Shown here: positions 50,681-59,153 of the stretch, one piece after another | Layout of the letters: each line of letters opens with the position of its first letter | How positions within the stretch are numbered: the stretch's first letter is position 1 | Source of the DNA: Actinoplanes sp. TFC3 | Lineage (GTDB): Bacteria; Actinomycetota; Actinomycetes; Mycobacteriales; Micromonosporaceae | Assembly: GCF_001553785.1 (NCBI RefSeq) | Contig: NZ_LOJP01000001.1 | Location: forward strand, 343,287-407,286 | Length of the DNA stretch: 64,000 nucleotides | Direction: 5' to 3' | Position numbers and translations under genes: made by a program | The notes under the pieces: model-generated | Seen by the model: only the letters and a program-made list of their open reading frames with translations | What the model was told of the DNA's origin: nothing | Database searches by the model: none

Positions 50681-53197
50681 GTGAGCTGCGAGCGCCCGTT
50701 AGAGTGCTTCGGGCAGGACAACGGGGAGGTTGGGGTCATCGATACGGACAAGAGCACGCCACGCGACGCCGGGCCGGTTGACCTGTCCGGGGTTGCCGCG
50801 CTGCGCTCCGTACTGCGCATCCGACCCTTCCGCCGGCTCTGGCTCGTGCTCAGCGTGGCCTCGTTCGGCGACTGGATCGGCATCCTCGCCACTGCCCTGT
50901 TCGCCTCACAGCAGGTCAGCGGCAGCGTCGCGCAGGGCAGCGCGTTCAGCAGCACGATCGCGATCCGCCTGCTGCCGGCGCTGATCCTCGGCCCGATCGC
51001 CGGCGTGATGGCCGACCGCTTCGACCGGCGCTACACGATGGTGATCTGCGACATCCTGCGCTTCATCGTGTACGGGTCCATCCCCGTGGTCGCCCTGGTC
51101 AGCACCTCCGGCGGCCTCACCGTAACGTGGACGGTCATCGCCACCTTCATCGGCGAGACGATCACGCTGATGTGGATCCCGGCCAAGGAAGCCGCGGTGC
51201 CGAACCTGATCCCCAAGGGCAGGCTCGAGGCATCAAACCAACTTTCCTTGATCACCACGTACGGCGTCACACCCATCCTCGCGGCTCTGGTGCTCGCGGC
51301 GCTCGACGGCGTGGTCCGCGGACCCGTTGGGGGCCTGCCCACCTGGGCCTCCCCGGTGCAGATCGCGCTGTACATCAATGCGCTGTCACGAGCCGCCACC
51401 GCCGCTGTGGTGTTCTTCGGCATCAAGGAGATCAGCGAGGGCCGCCAGGAACGCCAGCAGAAAAACGCCGAGCAGAGCATGTTCCGGCAGTTCGTCGAGG
51501 GCTGGCGTTACATCGGGACCACTCCGTTCGTACGGGGACTGGTCCTCGGCATCTTCGGAGCCTTCGCCGGGGCCGGCATCGTGGTCGGCACGGCCCGCTT
51601 CTTCACCGCCTCCCTGGGCGCCGGCGACGCCGCGTTCTACCTGCTCTTCGCCACCCTGTTCATCGGCCTGGCGATCGGCATCGGCGCCGGCCCGGCCATC
51701 GTCAAGGAACTCTCCCGGCGGCGCTGGTTCGGCATCAGCCTGGTGCTCGCCAGCGGCGCGGTGGCCTTCCTGTCCGTGGCGTTCCACCTGTCCATGGCCT
51801 TGTTCGGCGCGCTTTTCGTCGGCGCTGGCGCGGGCATGGCGTTCCTCGCCGGCGTCACGCTGCTGGGCGGCCAGGTAAACGACGAGGTACGCGGCCGCGT
51901 GTTCGCGGTTGTCCAGATCGGTGCCCGCCTGGTCCTGCTGCTGGCCATCTCGCTGGCTGGCCTGCTCGTCGGCCTGGGCAGCTCGCGCACGGTTCACCTG
52001 GGCGGTGTCTCGTTCGACATCTCGTCCACCCGGGTCCTGCTGCTGGTCGCTGGGCTGGGCGGCATCTGGTCCGGGGTGACCGCCTTCCGCCAGATGGACG
52101 ACAAGCACGGCGTACCGGTCCTGGCCGACCTGTGGGGCGCGATCCGGGGGCGGCCGCTGTCGCCGGTGGAACCCTTTGCTCGTACCGGAATCTTCGTGGT
52201 CTTCGAAGGTGGCGAAGGAGCCGGCAAGTCGACGCAGGTCACCCGGTTGTCCGAAACCCTGATCGCCGCGGGCGAGGACGTCGTGGTGACCCGCGAGCCG
52301 GGCGCAACCGACGTGGGCGCACGCATCCGCAGCCTGGTGCTCACGAAAGACACCGACGCTGACGCGCCGTCACCCCGAGCAGAAGCCCTGCTGTATGCCG
52401 CGGATCGGGCCCATCACGTGGCAACAGTGGTACGTCCAGCGCTCGCCCGCGGCGCCGTAGTGATCAGTGACCGATACGTCGACTCGTCCCTGGCGTACCA
52501 GGGCGCCGGCCGGACACTGCCGGTGCAGGAGATCTCCTGGCTGTCCTCATGGGCGACCGGCGGCCTCAAACCCGACCTCGTGGTGCTGCTCGACGTCGAC
52601 CCCACCGTCGGCCTGGGCCGGGTGGACTCCCGCGGGGCAGGTCAGGACCGGCTCGAAAGCGAATCCCGAGCCTTCCACGAACGCGTGCGGTACGCCTTCC
52701 TGGACCTGGCCTCCGCAGACCCGAAGCGTTATCTGGTGCTGGACGCGGCGCGCCCGGCCGAGGAGATCGCGAGTGCGGTGGCGACCCGGATCACTGCGCT
52801 GATCGCAGGGGAGGAGCATCATGCTGCCCCCGATGTCACGGACACCCCGCCCGGGGTGGATCTGAACGCACCCGACCTCATGACGTCCGCCGCCGACCCG
52901 ACCATGGTGCTGCGTCCCTCTGCCGCCGATTCAACTGTGACGATGCAGGCGGGTGCTGCTGATCCAACCGTTGTGGTGCGCGCGGGGGATGCTGATCCGA
53001 CTGTTGTGGTGCGGGCGGGGGCTTCGCCGGATGAGACGTCGGTAATTTTGCCCGCTGGGGCGCCAGCTTCTGACCGTACCCAAGTCCTGCCCTCCTCCCC
53101 TGCTTCTCCCCCTCCTGGGCCTGACGCCACTCAGGTGCTTCCGGCGGGCGAGGATCCGGGCGGGCTGGGCGACAAGCGGGGAACGAGCGAGAATTGA
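50681..53197 (+). CDS. tmk: Fusion of MFS-like membrane domain and thymidylate kinase
   Basis: About 838 residues. Residues about 40-480 form an MFS-like 12-helix domain (FGDWIGILATALFASQ; VMADRFDRRYTMV). Residues about 500-710 are dTMP kinase: P-loop FEGGEGAGKSTQ, TREPGATDVG, SDRYVDSSLAYQGAGR and LLDVDPTVGLGR, making dTDP for DNA synthesis. A disordered tail of about 120 residues repeats D-x-T-x-V motifs. Large MFS-Tmk proteins also occur in Streptomyces at this locus. The only canonical in-frame start near the N-terminus is GTG 50681, but the best ribosome site (GGGGAGG 50723-50729) points to an ATC codon at 50738. Confidence 0.9.
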   Translation: MSCERPLECFGQDNGEVGVIDTDKSTPRDAGPVDLSGVAALRSVLRIRPFRRLWLVLSVASFGDWIGILATALFASQQVSGSVAQGSAFSSTIAIRLLPALILGPIAGVMADRFDRRYTMVICDILRFIVYGSIPVVALVSTSGGLTVTWTVIATFIGETITLMWIPAKEAAVPNLIPKGRLEASNQLSLITTYGVTPILAALVLAALDGVVRGPVGGLPTWASPVQIALYINALSRAATAAVVFFGIKEISEGRQERQQKNAEQSMFRQFVEGWRYIGTTPFVRGLVLGIFGAFAGAGIVVGTARFFTASLGAGDAAFYLLFATLFIGLAIGIGAGPAIVKELSRRRWFGISLVLASGAVAFLSVAFHLSMALFGALFVGAGAGMAFLAGVTLLGGQVNDEVRGRVFAVVQIGARLVLLLAISLAGLLVGLGSSRTVHLGGVSFDISSTRVLLLVAGLGGIWSGVTAFRQMDDKHGVPVLADLWGAIRGRPLSPVEPFARTGIFVVFEGGEGAGKSTQVTRLSETLIAAGEDVVVTREPGATDVGARIRSLVLTKDTDADAPSPRAEALLYAADRAHHVATVVRPALARGAVVISDRYVDSSLAYQGAGRTLPVQEISWLSSWATGGLKPDLVVLLDVDPTVGLGRVDSRGAGQDRLESESRAFHERVRYAFLDLASADPKRYLVLDAARPAEEIASAVATRITALIAGEEHHAAPDVTDTPPGVDLNAPDLMTSAADPTMVLRPSAADSTVTMQAGAADPTVVVRAGDADPTVVVRAGASPDETSVILPAGAPASDRTQVLPSSPASPPPGPDATQVLPAGEDPGGLGDKRGTSEN

Positions 53198-53201
53198 CGC
53201 C

Positions 53202-54395
53202 ATGAGTGTGTTCGCCGACCTGGTCGGGCAGGACGAGGCCGTCGAGACGCTGACCCGGGCCGCCGCGGCCGCGGCCCGCATCGTCACCGGAGACACCGGC
53301 GCGGGCACCGGCGCGATGACCCACGCGTGGATCTTCACCGGCCCGCCCGGCTCCGGCCGCTCCGTCGCCGCCCGCGCGTTTGCCGCAGCTCTGCAGTGTC
53401 AGCGCGGCGGCATCGGTTGCGGCGAGTGCCACGGCTGCCACACCGCGCTCGGCGGCACTCACGCCGACATCCGGTTCGTGGCACCCGAAGGCTTGTCGAT
53501 CAGCGTCAACGAGATGCGCGCGCTCGTCCTGCGAGCCAGCAGCGCCCCCACTGGCGGTCGCTGGCAGGCCGTGGTGATCGAGGACGCCGACCGGCTCACC
53601 GAGGCGGCTGGCAACGCCCTGCTCAAGGCGATCGAGGAGCCCCCGCCCCGCACGGTGTTCCTGCTCTGCACGCCGTCCACGCACCCGGACGACATCTCGG
53701 TGACCATCCGGTCGCGCTGTCGCGTCGTAGCGTTGCGGCAGCCGCCGGCCCAGGCCGTAGCCGAGGTTCTGGTACGCCGTGACGGCGTCGCCCCCGACAC
53801 CGCAGCATGGGCAGCGGCGGCAGCCCAGGGCCATGTCGGCCGGGCCAAGCGGCTGGCCGGAGATGCGGATGCTCGAACCCGTCGTGAGGCGGTGCTCGCC
53901 GTGCCGCGCCGCCTCACCGGGGTGGGAGCGTGCTTCGAGGCCGCCTCGGCCCTGATCGAGGCGGCCGAGGCGGAAGCCAGCGCGGCGTCCGTGGAGTCCG
54001 ATGGAGCTGAGCGGGCCGCCCTCGAACAGGCTCTTGGCGCGGGCGGCACCGGCCGGGGTGCCACCGGTGCCATGCGTGGTGCCGCAGGTCAGATCAAGGA
54101 CCTTGAGAAGCGGCAAAAGTCCCGGCTGACCCGGGCGCAGCGCGACTCGCTCGACCGGGCGCTGGTCGACCTCGCGGGCTTCTACCGGGATGTCTTGATT
54201 ACCTCATGGCGCGCACCGGTGGGCGTCGTGCACACCGACACCGCTGCCCAGTCGGCTGCTGCGGCGGAAAAGTGGTCGCCCGAGAGCACGCTGCGACGCC
54301 TGGAAGCGGTGCTGGCCTGCCGTGAAGCCATCGAGCAGAACGTCAAGCCCAAGATCGCGGTGGAAGCGATGATGCTCGGCCTGTGGCGCGGCTGA
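53202..54395 (+). CDS. holB: DNA polymerase III subunit delta'
   Basis: Clamp-loader subunit of 397 residues. AAA+ core: HAWIFTGPPGSGRSVAARA (about 40-58), where the Walker A lysine is Arg as in non-hydrolysing delta' subunits; zinc module CQRGGIGCGECHGC (about 66-79); sensor/SRC motif TIRSRCRVVAL (about 168). The C-terminal half is helical with a Glu/Ala-rich insert. ATG 53202 lies four bases after the tmk stop. Conserved order topA-tmk-holB is interrupted only by the accessory block at 45938-50606. Confidence 0.93.
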   Translation: MSVFADLVGQDEAVETLTRAAAAAARIVTGDTGAGTGAMTHAWIFTGPPGSGRSVAARAFAAALQCQRGGIGCGECHGCHTALGGTHADIRFVAPEGLSISVNEMRALVLRASSAPTGGRWQAVVIEDADRLTEAAGNALLKAIEEPPPRTVFLLCTPSTHPDDISVTIRSRCRVVALRQPPAQAVAEVLVRRDGVAPDTAAWAAAAAQGHVGRAKRLAGDADARTRREAVLAVPRRLTGVGACFEAASALIEAAEAEASAASVESDGAERAALEQALGAGGTGRGATGAMRGAAGQIKDLEKRQKSRLTRAQRDSLDRALVDLAGFYRDVLITSWRAPVGVVHTDTAAQSAAAAEKWSPESTLRRLEAVLACREAIEQNVKPKIAVEAMMLGLWRG

Positions 54396-54516
54396 ACGCC
54401 AACTGTCAGATTTAATCCACATCGGACGCCGAGACGGATGCGTCCCGCTCCTTGCACCGGGTACGGTTCGGTGCCGTAACGCAATCAATGCGGTACGCGC
54501 GGTAAGGAGCCGACGG

Positions 54517-54843
54517 ATGCCCCGCGAGATCGACGAGGCGTGGATCGACGAGGCCATCGAGCGCTACCGGCGCTTGGACGCGTTGCGCGCGGAGTTCGAC
54601 CAAGCGGTCAAGGCCCACGTCGTGACGGTGCACTCCCCGGACGACACGGTCGAGGTGCTGGTGACCGCCGCCGGCGACATCACTGACGTACACATTCGTG
54701 GCTCCCTGCAGCATCGGAGCCCATCTGACCTGGCCAGGGAGGTGCAGGCGGTGATCGTGGATGCGGCTGACGCGGCCCGCTGGGCGCGCGAGAAATTGCA
54801 CGGAGAGATCTTCGGCGCCTTCCGGGCTTTGGGAGAGCTGTGA
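54517..54843 (+). CDS. YbaB/EbfC-like protein
   Basis: A 108-residue protein with the YbaB-like plan: helix (AWIDEAIERYRRLDALRAEFDQAV), beta hairpins (VEVLVTAAGDITDVHI) and a C-terminal helix (REVQAVIVDAADAARWAREKL). Nucleoid-associated YbaB proteins bind DNA as dimers, but actinomycetes have many divergent copies beside ESX-type genes, and this is one of those. The stop overlaps the next ATG (TGATG). Upstream gap 54396-54516 holds the presumed promoter. Confidence 0.8.
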   Translation: MPREIDEAWIDEAIERYRRLDALRAEFDQAVKAHVVTVHSPDDTVEVLVTAAGDITDVHIRGSLQHRSPSDLAREVQAVIVDAADAARWAREKLHGEIFGAFRALGEL

Positions 54844-55151
54844 TGATCGAGGTCGTACGGGCGCTGGAGACCATTACCGATCAGCTGATCACAGTGGAAC
54901 GTACGCTGCCGGGTCACGCGGTGTCGCCACACGCTTTTGGCGCGGACCACCACGGCGGCGTGCCAGGCAAGCTGGGCAAACGGCTGCACGACTTATGGAC
55001 CGAGGTTCTCGAGGCGCGTTCGCAGGAAGCCAGCACCCTGACCACCCGGCTGACCGAACTGACCGCGGCAATAGAAACAACCGCGCAAACCTACGACCAA
55101 ACCGACGACGAAACCGCCCACCGGATCCGTCGCCTGAACCGGGCCGATTGA
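54843..55151 (+). CDS. EspC-like type VII secretion target
   Basis: A 102-residue helical protein. The second half LWTEVLEARSQEASTLTTRLTELTAAIETTAQTYDQTDDETAHRIR has the W-plus-helix layout and the YxxxD signal (YDQTD) of EspC-type ESX targets. Likely exported with or by a type VII system, though no ESX core gene is next to it. ATG overlaps the previous stop and its own stop overlaps the next ATG, so the three genes are co-translated. Confidence 0.68.
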   Translation: MIEVVRALETITDQLITVERTLPGHAVSPHAFGADHHGGVPGKLGKRLHDLWTEVLEARSQEASTLTTRLTELTAAIETTAQTYDQTDDETAHRIRRLNRAD

Positions 55152-55753
55152 TGACCCTCGACGACGTACTGGGTACGGCCACCCCCCTCATCCGCCGCGT
55201 GGACACCATCCTGCGCACAACCGGAGCGCCACCCGACCACGCAGTATGGACCGAACTCCGCCGCGTCCGGCTACTCCCGGGGGATGCGGTGCACGCCGTA
55301 GCCGCCCTCCGCCCGGCCGACCTCGCTGAAGCCCCGCCGGACCTGCAAGCTGCCGCAGACACATGCACGGCGCTGGCCGGCTCACTACCGGGCCCCGGCG
55401 AATGGGCAGGGGAGGCGGCCGAAGCCTACGACCGCACACGCCTGACCGTTGCCGATCAGGTAAGCGGAACCCCGGACAGCCTCGGCTCGCGCCTGCACGC
55501 CACGGCGCGATTGGCTGATTCGCTGATCACGTGGATGCGGGACACCCAGGCCAAGCTGGCCATGACTTTGGTTGCGGCGCTTGCCTCGGTGGAGGCAGTG
55601 GCGCTGACCGGGAACGCGGCGAGCCTGGCCTCAGACGACGAGATCGAGGCAGCGGCAAAACTCGCTAGTCAGATCTTGCAGGTGGTGGGGGACGCTTACG
55701 ACCAGGCCGACGATTTGGTACGCGCGTCGCGGGAACTGCGGGTGGCTGCGTGA
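55151..55753 (+). CDS. WXG-like helical protein, putative ESX substrate
   Basis: A 200-residue protein, mostly helical. GEWAGEAAEAYDRTRLTVADQV (about 93-114) gives a WxG turn, and the C-terminal helix contains YDQADDLV, fitting the YxxxD signal. It resembles long ESX substrates with an N-terminal linker (PPDHAVWTELRRVRLLPGDAVHAVAAL). Third gene of the YbaB/EspC-like operon. No enzymatic domain seen, so it may be a carrier or chaperone-bound partner. Confidence 0.65.
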   Translation: MTLDDVLGTATPLIRRVDTILRTTGAPPDHAVWTELRRVRLLPGDAVHAVAALRPADLAEAPPDLQAAADTCTALAGSLPGPGEWAGEAAEAYDRTRLTVADQVSGTPDSLGSRLHATARLADSLITWMRDTQAKLAMTLVAALASVEAVALTGNAASLASDDEIEAAAKLASQILQVVGDAYDQADDLVRASRELRVAA

Positions 55754-55865
55754 GGTGGTGCTGGGCTGGGGCGGCGCTTGAGGGGTTGGTGAGGGCGCTG
55801 GTTACTGCGTGATGGGCGGTGCTGCGTGATGTGCGGTGCTGCTCGCTCCAAAGCCCTGCCTGCTT

Positions 55866-55901
55866 CGCTGGCGCTGGCGCTGGCGCTGGCGCTGGCGCTG
55901 G
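55866..55901 (+). repeat. Hexanucleotide tandem repeat (CGCTGG)6
   Basis: Six perfect copies of CGCTGG lie in the 501-base gap 55754-56254. Such a tract can slip during replication. A minus-strand frame through it gives only a Gln-Arg repeat and is not accepted as a gene. Confidence 0.9.
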
Positions 55902-55966
55902 GGCTTTCGCTGAGCGTTGCTGCTAGCTACTGAGCGCTGCTTGCCGAACTCGACGCCTGGCCGGAA

Positions 55967-56017
55967 GTGGCTGCGGCGCCGCACGCGGGAACTCGGTCCC
56001 AGTTGCGGCGCCGCCAC
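55967..56017. repeat. Inverted repeat with GCGGCGCCGC cores
   Basis: GTGGCTGCGGCGCCGCA and TGCGGCGCCGCCAC form a long imperfect hairpin (two-base bulge) in the gap between the convergent WXG-like and LPxTG genes. It may end transcription of both. The remaining part of the gap shows no gene. Confidence 0.5.
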
Positions 56018-56254
56018 CTCCTGCACCCCCCCGCAGGTATAGCTAGTACTCAATGCCCATAGCCGCGCCTTGTCACCGTCTTCGGCCAGGAATGGGCCAC
56101 ACGGTCGAACCAGGACAGCCTGCTTAGCTGGCCCCCCGGCCCGCCTGGCCCTTCAAACCACCGGGACGGGCCGCTCTTTCTCGCTCACGCGGGTGCCTGC
56201 CCGTTGTCGCGGACGTGGGCGTCCGCTCGTTCTTGCGCGCGTGGGCGGAGGTCA

Positions 56255-58180
56255 TCAGAAGCGGCTTCGGCGTCCGAGGAACACGGCGGCGGCCCCGGCG
56301 ACGAGCAGGGCCAGCCCGCTCAGCGCCAGAACGTCCAGCCGCGGCCCGGTGATCGGCAATCCGCCGCCCGCCCCCGCCGACGCGTCCGAAACGTCCCCCG
56401 GCGTTGCGCTGCCGGCTGGTTCCGGGGACACGGCGGCCGCTTCCATGACACCAAGGTCGAAGTTGAGTACTCGGCTGGGGGAGTAACCGGGCTTGCCACG
56501 GGTTCCGCTCTCACCCTCCGCAATGGTCACCGACAACGCAGTCGCCCGAGCCGCAATCGCGTGATCGCGCGACGCCTGCCGAACGTCACCAAGCGCAATC
56601 GTCATGGTCGCACCCGCCGGAGCGCTCTCCGTCGGGGGCTCTGCAACCTCAGGCGCATCCGGTACGACCGGAAGCAACGCCTCGTCTCCATCAGCCATGA
56701 CTTCCCCGACAGCCGGCACCCGCCCCAGCAAACCCGCCGCCGACTCCGAACTTCCCGCGTCGCCGGCCCCCGAGCTGCCTGTCTCTGAGCTGCCTGCCCC
56801 TGAACTGCCTACCTCTGAGCTGCCTGCCCCTGGGTCACCCGGCGCCGCGTCACCGGACCCCGAACTGCTCGCCCCAGCCTCCCCTGACCCACCGTTGCTC
56901 GATCCCGCGCCACCCACCGCAGAGCCAACCCCGCCAACGGTCCGCCCGGCATGTCCATCAAGGCCGTCCGAGGAAGCGACGGCTCCAGCCTTGGAAGCAC
57001 CCGCAGAACTCGCCCCCGGCCCGTCGTCCTCAACCAACCCACCCGGCCCGTCGCCCTCAACCAACCCACCCGGCAGAGAGATCTCAACCCGATCCCCGCC
57101 GGTATCAAGGCGAGCCGTCTCCACCCCGGCCCCGGAAACCTCCACCACAGCCGGCAGGTACCGAACCTCCCCACCGTCCTCACCAGACATGCTCGCCCGC
57201 AAAGACGGCGCCTTCAGAAACTTCACCTGCACCGCACCGTCAAGCAACTCCACCCGCCGAGCCGAGAAGCCAGCCGTAGCAACCGAAGCCGCCCGGTTCA
57301 TCTCCGTAACGCTCGTACTCTCCACTGTGGGTACTCTCACTATCGGCAGGTCACCCTCAGCTACCAGCGAAGCGTCACTCAAGTGAGCTGTAGCCCGGGT
57401 CACCTCACCGGCTGTCACACCACAGGCCATGCCTGGGTGCCATTGGGCGTGCGAAGTCAGGGTGCCGGGGCCCAGCCGAATGGGGCCGGATGTTCCACTG
57501 GGAGTTGATCGCTTGGCCGGCGTTTTGTTGGTTGGCGGTGCTTGTTGGAGCAAGGTGGCGGTCAGGCCGGGATCGGCGGCGGTGTCGAGCATGCGGGCCG
57601 CGGCGGCTGAGTTGACCTTGGTGGTGCCGACCAGCGCCGACTCGACTTGGCCAACGTGAGCCTGGGATACACCAGAGTCTTGCGGCGCAACTGCGGCTTG
57701 GGAAGTGCCGGAGGCTTGCGGCGCAACGGAGCTGTGCGGTGACCCGGAGGCTTGGGAAGTGCCAGGGGCTGGGGATGCACCGAGCGCTTTGGGCGTACCG
57801 GATGAGGTGATTTGTAGTATTTGACTGCCGGATTGGGCTGCGTAGCGTTCGGCTTGCTTGCAGGAGGCGGGGGCGGCATCGGCGGGGAACGGGACCGCGA
57901 GCACGCCTAGCGCGCCGAGGGCTCCGACCGTGGCGAAACCACGTCGGCGACGCGCGGCCCAGCGAATTTCCTGCCCAAGATCAGGCCCGGCAAGGCCATC
58001 GGAAGGCCGGGCAAGGTCATTGGAGGGCGACGGGGACGATCTTGCGAGGGTACGTTCGGCGCTGTGCCGGCCTCGGGAGAACTCCACGATCGCGGGCGGG
58101 CCGCATGTCCGATTTCCTGCTGCTCGTACCGTCTGGGTGGTCCACGCATCATCGGCCCGGCTGGGCTCGGCAGGCGTCAT
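56255..58180 (-). CDS. Tat-like signal, LPxTG cell-wall-anchored protein
   Basis: A 641-residue surface protein. An 75-residue polar N-terminus precedes RRRRGFATVGALGALGVLAVPFPADA, a Tat-like signal with an unusually long n-region. The mature part has a Ser/Gly/Ala repeat zone (SSGAGSSETGSSGAGDAG-type) between two more ordered regions. The C-terminus LPITG (608-612), a hydrophobic helix and RRSRF form a sortase sorting signal. ATG 58180 follows GGGGGAGGA. No sortase gene is in the window. Role unknown; low-complexity zone suggests a wall-spanning stalk. Confidence 0.75.
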   Translation of the reverse strand: MTPAEPSRADDAWTTQTVRAAGNRTCGPPAIVEFSRGRHSAERTLARSSPSPSNDLARPSDGLAGPDLGQEIRWAARRRRGFATVGALGALGVLAVPFPADAAPASCKQAERYAAQSGSQILQITSSGTPKALGASPAPGTSQASGSPHSSVAPQASGTSQAAVAPQDSGVSQAHVGQVESALVGTTKVNSAAAARMLDTAADPGLTATLLQQAPPTNKTPAKRSTPSGTSGPIRLGPGTLTSHAQWHPGMACGVTAGEVTRATAHLSDASLVAEGDLPIVRVPTVESTSVTEMNRAASVATAGFSARRVELLDGAVQVKFLKAPSLRASMSGEDGGEVRYLPAVVEVSGAGVETARLDTGGDRVEISLPGGLVEGDGPGGLVEDDGPGASSAGASKAGAVASSDGLDGHAGRTVGGVGSAVGGAGSSNGGSGEAGASSSGSGDAAPGDPGAGSSEVGSSGAGSSETGSSGAGDAGSSESAAGLLGRVPAVGEVMADGDEALLPVVPDAPEVAEPPTESAPAGATMTIALGDVRQASRDHAIAARATALSVTIAEGESGTRGKPGYSPSRVLNFDLGVMEAAAVSPEPAGSATPGDVSDASAGAGGGLPITGPRLDVLALSGLALLVAGAAAVFLGRRSRF

Positions 58181-58316
58181 GAAAGTCCTCCCCCAAGGAT
58201 TGCCGCAGTGAGCGGCGTCTACGGGACTGCCCAACGAGGTTCAATGCGCGGGGTTGCGCAGACATATCGGATCTGCGGTGTTTCGCACGTCCGGTGCGTC
58301 GCCGTAAGCTCGGTGC

Positions 58317-59153
58317 ATGGGCATGCTGTGCGCGGTCAGCTTCAACCGGTACGGCCGCCTCTACTACCTCGATCCGGGCGAGTTCTCGCCGCAGGTGGGC
58401 GACCGGGTGCTGGTCCCCACCGACGACGGACCCGAGGTGGCGGAGTGCGTCTGGGCGGCGCAATGGGTCAGCGAGGAAACCGACGGGTTCCCCAAGGTGG
58501 CCGGCCTGGCCGACGAGCGCGACCTGCGCCGTGACGAGCTGCTCAGAAAACGCAAGGCCGAGGCCAAGGTGGCGGCCAAAAAGCTGATCAAAGCCCATGA
58601 GCTGCCCATGAAGGTGGTGGCGGTCGACCACGTGCTGGAACAGGGCGGCGTCGGCGGTGCTCGCACCACGATCTACTTCACGGCACCCCACCGGGTCGAC
58701 TTCCGCTCGCTGGTCCGCGACCTGGGCGCGACCCTGCACTGCCGCGTTGAGCTGCGCCAACTCTCGGCCCGCGACTCGGCCCGGGTGCAGGGCGGCATCG
58801 GCTCCTGCGGGCGTGATCTGTGCTGTGCGACCTTCCTCACCGACTTCGAGCCGGTCACCATCCGCATGGCCAAGGACCAGGACCTGCCGCTCAACCCGCT
58901 GCGCATTTCGGGCGCCTGCGGCCGGCTCATGTGCTGCCTGAAGTACGAGCACCCGCTGTACCAGAAGTTCCAGGCCTCGGCGCCGGCCGTGGGTAGTCGG
59001 GTGTCAACTCCGGAGGGTGATGGCCGGGTGGTCGGGCACAGCGTTCCCAAGGACTCGGTCGTGGTGCGGCTGGACGCCGATGGTTCGCGGTGCTCGTGCA
59101 GCCGGGCCTCGGTGTGCGGCCCCCGGCAGGCGCACGACGAGCACTACAACTAG
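58317..59153 (+). CDS. PSP1 domain protein (RicT/YaaT-like)
   Basis: PSP1-domain protein of 278 residues. Cysteine-rich motifs GSCGRDLCCATF (about 161-172) and GACGRLMCCLKYEH (about 198-211) correspond to the Fe-S-cluster ligands of B. subtilis RicT (YaaT), part of the RicAFT complex that aids RNase Y-dependent mRNA maturation. Actinomycetes lack RicA/RicF, so the partner here is unknown. In many genomes the gene follows holB, and here it is separated only by the T7-like block. Start is ATG 58317 (or 58323). Its stop overlaps the convergent phosphoesterase stop. Confidence 0.92.
   Translation: MGMLCAVSFNRYGRLYYLDPGEFSPQVGDRVLVPTDDGPEVAECVWAAQWVSEETDGFPKVAGLADERDLRRDELLRKRKAEAKVAAKKLIKAHELPMKVVAVDHVLEQGGVGGARTTIYFTAPHRVDFRSLVRDLGATLHCRVELRQLSARDSARVQGGIGSCGRDLCCATFLTDFEPVTIRMAKDQDLPLNPLRISGACGRLMCCLKYEHPLYQKFQASAPAVGSRVSTPEGDGRVVGHSVPKDSVVVRLDADGSRCSCSRASVCGPRQAHDEHYN

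Noticed and set aside
54396..54516. Signal recognition particle RNA in the gap after holB
   Set aside because: The short inverted GGTACGG/CCGTA-like elements do not form the SRP helix 8 loop, and the gap is small; a promoter is the simpler reading.
55802..56053. An 83-codon minus-strand frame with a Gln-Arg repeat
   Set aside because: The repeat is simply the (CGCTGG)6 tract read in reverse, and no ribosome site or family pattern supports it.
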